DNA of 7,410 nt from Lachnospiraceae bacterium. Lineage in GTDB: Bacteria > Bacillota > Clostridia > Lachnospirales > Lachnospiraceae. The notes under the pieces are model-generated. The model saw only the letters and a program-made list of their open reading frames with translations. It was not told the DNA's origin and did not search any database. Below, piece by piece: positions 4,346 through 7,410 of this stretch (positions are counted from its first letter, which is position 1; every line of letters starts with the position of its first letter). The stretch is taken from contig JAJQGR010000267.1 in NCBI GenBank assembly GCA_021200345.1, positions 1 through 7,410 on the forward strand, read 5' to 3'. Both the position numbers and the translations under genes were made by a program.

Positions 4346-6274
4346 ATGCTGGAAAATATGTTTATTGAAATTCTGAATATGAGTCTGACGGCCAGTGTGG
4401 TGATTCTGGCGGTCTGTGTGATTCGATTTTTCTGGAGGGGCGCCCCAAAAATCTTTTCCTATATATTATGGGCGGTGGTGCTGTTCCGACTGCTGTGTCC
4501 CTTCTCTCTTGAATCTGCCTTTTCCCTTCTGGGGGCGGTCAACGGAGGAGAGGCTGCGCAGCAGGGACGGATGGAGTATATTTCTTCTGATATTGCCTAT
4601 CAGGCGCAGCCGCAGGTACAGCTGCAGGTACAGCTGCCAGCAGAATCGGCCAGTGATACGGTCAATGAAGTAATCAATGAGACGGTGAGTACTTCTCTGC
4701 CGGCGGCAGATGTGGGAGACTCTGTTAATCCTGTGCAGGTCATGCTGTTTGTGGGAGCCAGGGTCTGGCTGCTGGGGCTGTTTGGGATGGCAGTGTATCA
4801 GGTGGTTTCTCTTTTGAAATTCAGAAAGCGGCTGAGCGGTGCCTGGCGGGAAGAAGGGAATATCTATCGGCTGCCGGGCGGCGGAACGCCCTTTGTTTAT
4901 GGATTGATTCGCCCACGGATTTATCTGCCGGAAGGACTGAGTGAGGAGGAGCAAAGGTATATGCTTTTGCATGAGCAGATTCACATTCGCAGGGGCGATC
5001 TGATTTTCCGGTTCCTGGGCTGTGTGGCTCTGTGCCTGCATTGGTTTCATCCGCTGGTGTGGCTGGCTTTCTTTCTGAGCGCCAGGGATATGGAACTGTC
5101 CTGTGATGAGGCAGTGCTTCGGAAGCTGGGAAACGGGGTGAAGAAGGAATACTCCGGGTCGCTTCTGTCGCTGGCCTGCGGGGGCGCAGGAAAGGAGAAA
5201 ATCCGGGGAATTCCGGTTGCCTTTGGAGAGGGTGATGTGAAAAGCCGCATCAAAAATGTGCTGGGTTATCAGAAAGCAAAGCCGGTGGTAGTGGCGGTGG
5301 CAGCAGTGGTCTGTATCCTGGCGGTGGCCGCGCTGGCGCTTAATCCGACTTCTGATCCGGAAGAAGACGACACAACCAGGATGGTTTCGGATATGGAAGA
5401 GGCCGATACAACAAAGATGGCTTCAGACACAGGAGAGTCCGACACAACGGAAGCAGCGTCTGATACAGGAGAAGCTTTCGCTGCCGGAGCTGCGTCTGAC
5501 ATGGGAGAAGCCGACGTCGCTGAAACGGCTTCTGACACCTATATACTGGATGACATGATTTATGATGAAAGCCATAATATTTACAGCGGCACTGTCACAT
5601 TGTCGGGGGCAGATTCTCTTGGTACAAACGGAAATACCTCTGTCATGACGAAAGGAACTGAACTGCGCGCCATGGTCACCAGACAGGGAAACGCGCTCAC
5701 TTTCTCTGTTGTCACAAGGAGTGGCGCGGAGGATAGCTTTGAGGGTGAAATCAACGGGGAGGATTCCTTTTATGTGGAGAATAGCGACGGCGGACACCTG
5801 GAGGGGTATGCGACAGCGGATGAGGACGGGGAAATTTATCTGTATGTCTGGGGAAATGCCTTTGGTGAAAATGTTTCATTTGCGTTTTATCCATATACCT
5901 TTTATGAGATTGGCGCGGACGATGAGGATTATTATTCCGGCAGTGACTCTGTGAGTGTAACCTCTTCTCAGGCGGAATACTTTGCGGCGTTTATCAAGGC
6001 GGCTGTGGCGGCGGGGGACAGGCAGGCGTTTGCGCAGATGATCAGCTATCCTATTACGCTCCGGCTGGAGGAAGAGGTGGTGGTGGCTGATGATGAGGAG
6101 CTGCTTCTTTATTATGACGACCTGATGGAATATGAGAATTTTGCGGGCAATGCGGCCGATATTTTCACAAAATATATGTTTGCCAATTCCCTGGGCGTGT
6201 GCGTGGACGACGGGATGATCTGGTTTGCGCAGGATTCTGAGGGAGAATGTAAAATTTACGCGATTAATCCCTGA
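4346..6274 (+). CDS. M56-family (BlaR1-like) membrane metalloprotease with an unusual sensor domain
   Basis: A 642-residue protein starting at ATG 4346 (MLENMFIEILNMSLTASVVI). Membrane segments: about 11-28, 35-53, 128-149, 220-240 and 313-334. The zinc protease motif is LLHEQIHIRRGD, with H209-E210-x-x-H213; SARDMELSCDEAVLRKLG (E250) supplies the conserved downstream acidic region, and TPFVYGLIRPRIYLP before it is also typical. In BlaR1/MecR1 the cytoplasmic protease is switched on when an outer domain binds beta-lactam, leading to repressor cleavage. Here residues 342-401 are five 12-residue Asp/Thr/Ala/Ser repeats, and 402-642 form an acidic domain with no recognisable S-x-x-K, S-x-N or K-T-G set. 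I see no penicillin-binding fold. Its end (about 545-642, with AEYFAAFIKAAVAAGDRQAF and MISYPITLRL) looks like a small alpha/beta fold of the sort seen in NTF2-like proteins. The BlaI partner is immediately upstream. The signal sensed is unknown. Confidence 0.9.
   Translation: MLENMFIEILNMSLTASVVILAVCVIRFFWRGAPKIFSYILWAVVLFRLLCPFSLESAFSLLGAVNGGEAAQQGRMEYISSDIAYQAQPQVQLQVQLPAESASDTVNEVINETVSTSLPAADVGDSVNPVQVMLFVGARVWLLGLFGMAVYQVVSLLKFRKRLSGAWREEGNIYRLPGGGTPFVYGLIRPRIYLPEGLSEEEQRYMLLHEQIHIRRGDLIFRFLGCVALCLHWFHPLVWLAFFLSARDMELSCDEAVLRKLGNGVKKEYSGSLLSLACGGAGKEKIRGIPVAFGEGDVKSRIKNVLGYQKAKPVVVAVAAVVCILAVAALALNPTSDPEEDDTTRMVSDMEEADTTKMASDTGESDTTEAASDTGEAFAAGAASDMGEADVAETASDTYILDDMIYDESHNIYSGTVTLSGADSLGTNGNTSVMTKGTELRAMVTRQGNALTFSVVTRSGAEDSFEGEINGEDSFYVENSDGGHLEGYATADEDGEIYLYVWGNAFGENVSFAFYPYTFYEIGADDEDYYSGSDSVSVTSSQAEYFAAFIKAAVAAGDRQAFAQMISYPITLRLEEEVVVADDEELLLYYDDLMEYENFAGNAADIFTKYMFANSLGVCVDDGMIWFAQDSEGECKIYAINP
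4613..4636 (+). repeat. Perfect 12-bp tandem duplication in the M56 gene
   Basis: CAGGTACAGCTG occurs twice in a row (4613-4624, 4625-4636), encoding QVQL twice at residues 90-97. It lies in the loop between membrane segments 2 and 3, a region where the family varies in length. It looks like a recent slippage or duplication. Confidence 0.85.
5369..5548 (+). repeat. Five tandem 36-bp repeats coding a 12-residue linker motif in the M56 protein
   Basis: Units at 5369-5404, 5405-5440, 5441-5476, 5477-5512 and 5513-5548 encode DTTRMVSDMEEA, DTTKMASDTGES, DTTEAASDTGEA, FAAGAASDMGEA and DVAETASDTYIL. The shared pattern is D-T-T-x-x-A-S-D-T-G-E-A. Units 2 and 3 are most alike; units 1, 4 and 5 have diverged. 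The repeat sits directly after the last membrane segment, so it is a hydrophilic, acidic spacer outside the membrane. Confidence 0.85.
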
Positions 6275-6289
6275 AAGGAAAATTGACTA

Positions 6290-6318
6290 TTGACAAATAC
6301 CCCGGCAGGGTATACTAT
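6290..6318 (+). promoter_or_regulatory. Promoter of csoR (and probably copA)
   Basis: TTGACA (6290-6295) with TACTAT (6313-6318) at 17 bases, or TATACT (6311-6316) at 15. The first CsoR-type dyad fills the spacer and runs into the -10 region. It lies 16 bases after the M56 stop, with no separate terminator in between. Confidence 0.72.
6297..6313. promoter_or_regulatory. CsoR operator 1
   Basis: ATACCCCGGCAGGGTAT: ATACCC and GGGTAT around 5 bases. It matches the known CsoR-type operator pattern of A/T ends, a C-run, a short centre and a G-run, and overlaps the promoter spacer. Confidence 0.8.
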
Positions 6319-6331
6319 GCAGATAGCATAG
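6315..6331. promoter_or_regulatory. Third dyad between the CsoR operators
   Basis: CTATGC (6315-6320) and GCATAG (6326-6331) form a perfect 6-bp dyad around AGATA. It lacks the C/G runs of the CsoR sites and would lie around the transcription start. It may be a site for another regulator or chance. Confidence 0.45.
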
Positions 6332-6348
6332 ATACCCCATCGGGGTAT
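6332..6348. promoter_or_regulatory. CsoR operator 2 (perfect dyad)
   Basis: ATACCCCATCGGGGTAT, a perfect 7-3-7 dyad 35 bases centre to centre from operator 1. On the plus strand it is followed by T-T-T (6349-6351), extending the final T of the dyad to four, so the RNA could also form a short terminator-like hairpin. Confidence 0.85.
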
Positions 6349-6370
6349 TTTGAACGAAGGACTGAGAGAA

Positions 6371-6709
6371 ATGAGTATGGATGAGAATTTGACGGGAAAT
6401 AATGATACAGATGATGGAAAATGCTGCTGCGGCAAGACCACGGAACGCTCCCAGGAAGAGGTCAGGAAGCTGATCAACCGCTTAAACCGCATCGAGGGGC
6501 AGATCCGGGGAATCCGGGGAATGGTGGAGCGGGACGCGTACTGCCCGGACATCCTGACCCAGTCGGCGGCGGTAACCGCGGCCATGAACGCTTTTAACAG
6601 GGAATTGATGTCAAATCACATCAAACACTGTGTAGTCAGAGATATCAAAGAGGGAAAAGAAGATACGGTGGATGAGCTGGTGCTTACCCTGCAGAAGCTG
6701 ATGAAATAA
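6371..6709 (+). CDS. csoR: Copper-sensing transcriptional repressor CsoR
   Basis: A 112-residue protein. ATG 6371 is chosen because GAAGG (6356-6360) lies 10 bases upstream; the open frame reaches back to a TTG at 6350 that is inside the operator run. The body is the all-helical CsoR/DUF156 fold: INRLNRIEGQIRGIRGMV (35-52), then the Cu(I) site Y57-C58, H83 and C87, spaced exactly as C36-H61-C65 of M. tuberculosis CsoR. The Cys, His and Cys together point to copper rather than formaldehyde (FrmR) or nickel (RcnR) sensing. CsoR tetramers bind GC-rich dyads when copper-free and leave DNA when Cu(I) binds. Two such dyads lie just upstream, so the gene is autoregulated together with copA. An N-terminal extension carries three adjacent Cys (C18-C20), a variation found in some Firmicutes, perhaps an extra metal or redox site. 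Confidence 0.96.
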   Translation: MSMDENLTGNNDTDDGKCCCGKTTERSQEEVRKLINRLNRIEGQIRGIRGMVERDAYCPDILTQSAAVTAAMNAFNRELMSNHIKHCVVRDIKEGKEDTVDELVLTLQKLMK

Positions 6710-6806
6710 GACAGAGACCGCGGAAAGCTGGAAGCGAAGCAAGGCAGGGAACGCGGAAAGCTGGAAGCGAAGTAAGACAGAAACCGCGGAAGGCTGGAAA
6801 CAATGG
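6708..6806 (+). repeat. Three tandem 33-bp repeats between csoR and copA
   Basis: Units 6708-6740, 6741-6773 and 6774-6806. Units 1 and 2 share an identical run of 21 bases or more (CGCGGAAAGCTGGAAGCGAA plus G, at 6719-6739 and 6752-6772); unit 3 differs mostly at its end. The first unit begins on the last two bases of the csoR stop codon, and the same TAAGACAG junction recurs at the start of unit 3 (6773-6780). The plus frame contains stops. Each unit is purine-rich with weak self-pairing; no clear hairpin or terminator is seen. Confidence 0.85.
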
Positions 6807-6822
6807 CTGCAAATGGATCAGA

Positions 6823-6828
6823 GGGAGG
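6823..6828 (+). promoter_or_regulatory. Ribosome binding site that fixes the GTG start of copA
   Basis: GGGAGG lies 9 bases before GTG 6838, and the reading frame opens directly into the heavy-metal-binding domain. Confidence 0.8.
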
Positions 6829-6837
6829 CAGATTTTT

Positions 6838-7410
6838 GTGGAACAATATAACGTGACAGGCATGAGCTGCGCCGCCTGCTCGGCCCGGGTGGAGAAGGCG
6901 GTTTCAAAGGTGGAGGGGGTGCCCAGCTGTTCGGTCAGTCTTCTGACCAATTCCATGGGCGTGGAAGGAAGCGCCTCCGCCAGTCAGATTATCGCAGCGG
7001 TGGAGGAGGCAGGCTATGGCGCGTCCCTGAAAGGGACGGCGGGCGTCTCGTCGGCCACAGGCGCAGCAGTCGATGAGGATGCGCTGAAAGACAGGGAAAC
7101 TCCGGTCCTGAAACGGCGGCTGCTCTCATCGCTGGTATTTCTGGTCGTGCTTATGTATTTTTCCATGGGACATATGATGTGGAACTGGCCTGTGCCGGCA
7201 TTTTTTGAGGGAAATCATGTGGCCATGGGACTTCTGGAGATGCTTCTGACCATCGCGGTCATGATCATCAATCAGAAATTTTTTGTCAGCGGCTTCAAAG
7301 GGCTGCTTCATCGGGCCCCCAACATGGATACGCTGGTGGCGCTGGGCTCCTCAGCTGCGTTTGTGTACAGCACTTATGCGTTGTTTGCCATGACCGACGC
7401 CGAGGGGAGG
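6838..7410 (+). CDS. copA: Copper-exporting P1B-type ATPase CopA, N-terminal part, runs off the window
   Basis: The first 191 codons are seen; the full protein is normally about 750-850 residues. It starts at GTG with GGGAGG 9 bases upstream. Residues 1-66 form a single heavy-metal-associated domain (MEQYNVTGMSCAACSARVEK) with the Cu(I)-binding C11-x-x-C14. An Ala/Gly-rich linker leads to the first membrane segment (about 95-112, with YFSMGHMM just after), a second (about 129-145) and the conserved APNMDTLVALGSSAAF stretch that precedes the third. The actuator, CPC, DKTG and nucleotide domains lie beyond the window. It pumps Cu(I) out of the cytoplasm, driven by ATP. Its position behind csoR and the two CsoR operators shows copper-induced expression; a CopZ chaperone may follow outside the window. 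The MGHM pattern favours a copper rather than a zinc/cadmium pump. Confidence 0.95.
   Translation, partial: MEQYNVTGMSCAACSARVEKAVSKVEGVPSCSVSLLTNSMGVEGSASASQIIAAVEEAGYGASLKGTAGVSSATGAAVDEDALKDRETPVLKRRLLSSLVFLVVLMYFSMGHMMWNWPVPAFFEGNHVAMGLLEMLLTIAVMIINQKFFVSGFKGLLHRAPNMDTLVALGSSAAFVYSTYALFAMTDAEGR

Noticed and set aside
4466..5050. 194-codon open frame on the minus strand
   Set aside because: Antisense to the M56 protease core, which has the HEQIH motif; Pro/His/Gln/Arg-rich composition is typical of a shadow frame.
5269..5538. Ala/Ser/Val-rich open frame on the minus strand
   Set aside because: It is the reverse shadow of the 36-bp repeats in the M56 gene; no ribosome site and no family resemblance.
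6803..6856. Possible 17-codon leader peptide overlapping the copA start (ATG 6803, TGA 6854)
   Set aside because: It has no ribosome site of its own and the frame arises from the end of the third repeat; chance is the simpler explanation.
6616..6956. Two minus-strand open frames with Phe/Ala/Ser-rich repeats
   Set aside because: The repetition comes from the 33-bp triplication; both run antisense into csoR or copA and lack start signals.

Overview
The window looks like chromosomal DNA of a Gram-positive, probably spore-forming clostridium, most like Lachnospiraceae. The clues are strong AGGAGG-type ribosome sites, a tRNA gene without an encoded CCA end, a BlaI/M56 pair, a Firmicutes-type CsoR-CopA copper module, TTG and GTG starts, a HAAS/DUF1700 protein and a forespore-type (sigma-G-like) promoter. 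Assignment to a genus is not possible from this sequence alone. There is no phage, insertion sequence or CRISPR array.

Left part (1-1360). On the minus strand lie the 5' end of a ThrE/YjjP-type threonine/serine exporter gene and a tRNA-Arg(ACG) gene with its own sigma-A promoter and intrinsic terminator. On the plus strand a second strong promoter, pointing away from the tRNA, drives a small HAAS/DUF1700 membrane protein. It is followed by an unlisted 45-residue Asn/Gln/Ser/Lys-rich ORF. That ORF has a perfect Shine-Dalgarno, an exact sigma-G-type promoter match upstream and a GC-rich terminator downstream, so it is probably a forespore-expressed small protein.

Middle (1381-3750). Three overlapping housekeeping genes form a compact operon: a THUMP-domain rRNA guanine-N2 methyltransferase (RlmL/YpsC type), an RdgB/HAM1 XTP/dITP pyrophosphatase starting at TTG, and a YfcE/MJ0936-type metallophosphodiesterase. 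An intrinsic terminator closes it.

Right-middle (3784-6274). A BlaI/MecI-family repressor and an M56 (BlaR1-like) membrane metalloprotease form a sense-and-cleave regulatory pair. Two 17-bp GTCTAAT-type dyads cover the repressor's promoter. The M56 protein has the protease core, but the penicillin-binding sensor of BlaR1 is replaced by a five-fold 12-residue repeat linker and a roughly 240-residue acidic C-terminal domain without recognisable beta-lactam-binding motifs. The inducing signal is therefore unknown, and this is the least explained system in the window.

Right end (6290-7410). A copper homeostasis module: a promoter with two CsoR-type ATACCCC/GGGGTAT dyads and a third, different dyad between them; csoR with the Cys-His-Cys copper site; a 33-bp tandem triplication that begins at the csoR stop; and the first 191 codons of a CopA-type copper P1B-ATPase running off the window. 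CsoR would repress its own promoter and copA until Cu(I) binds.
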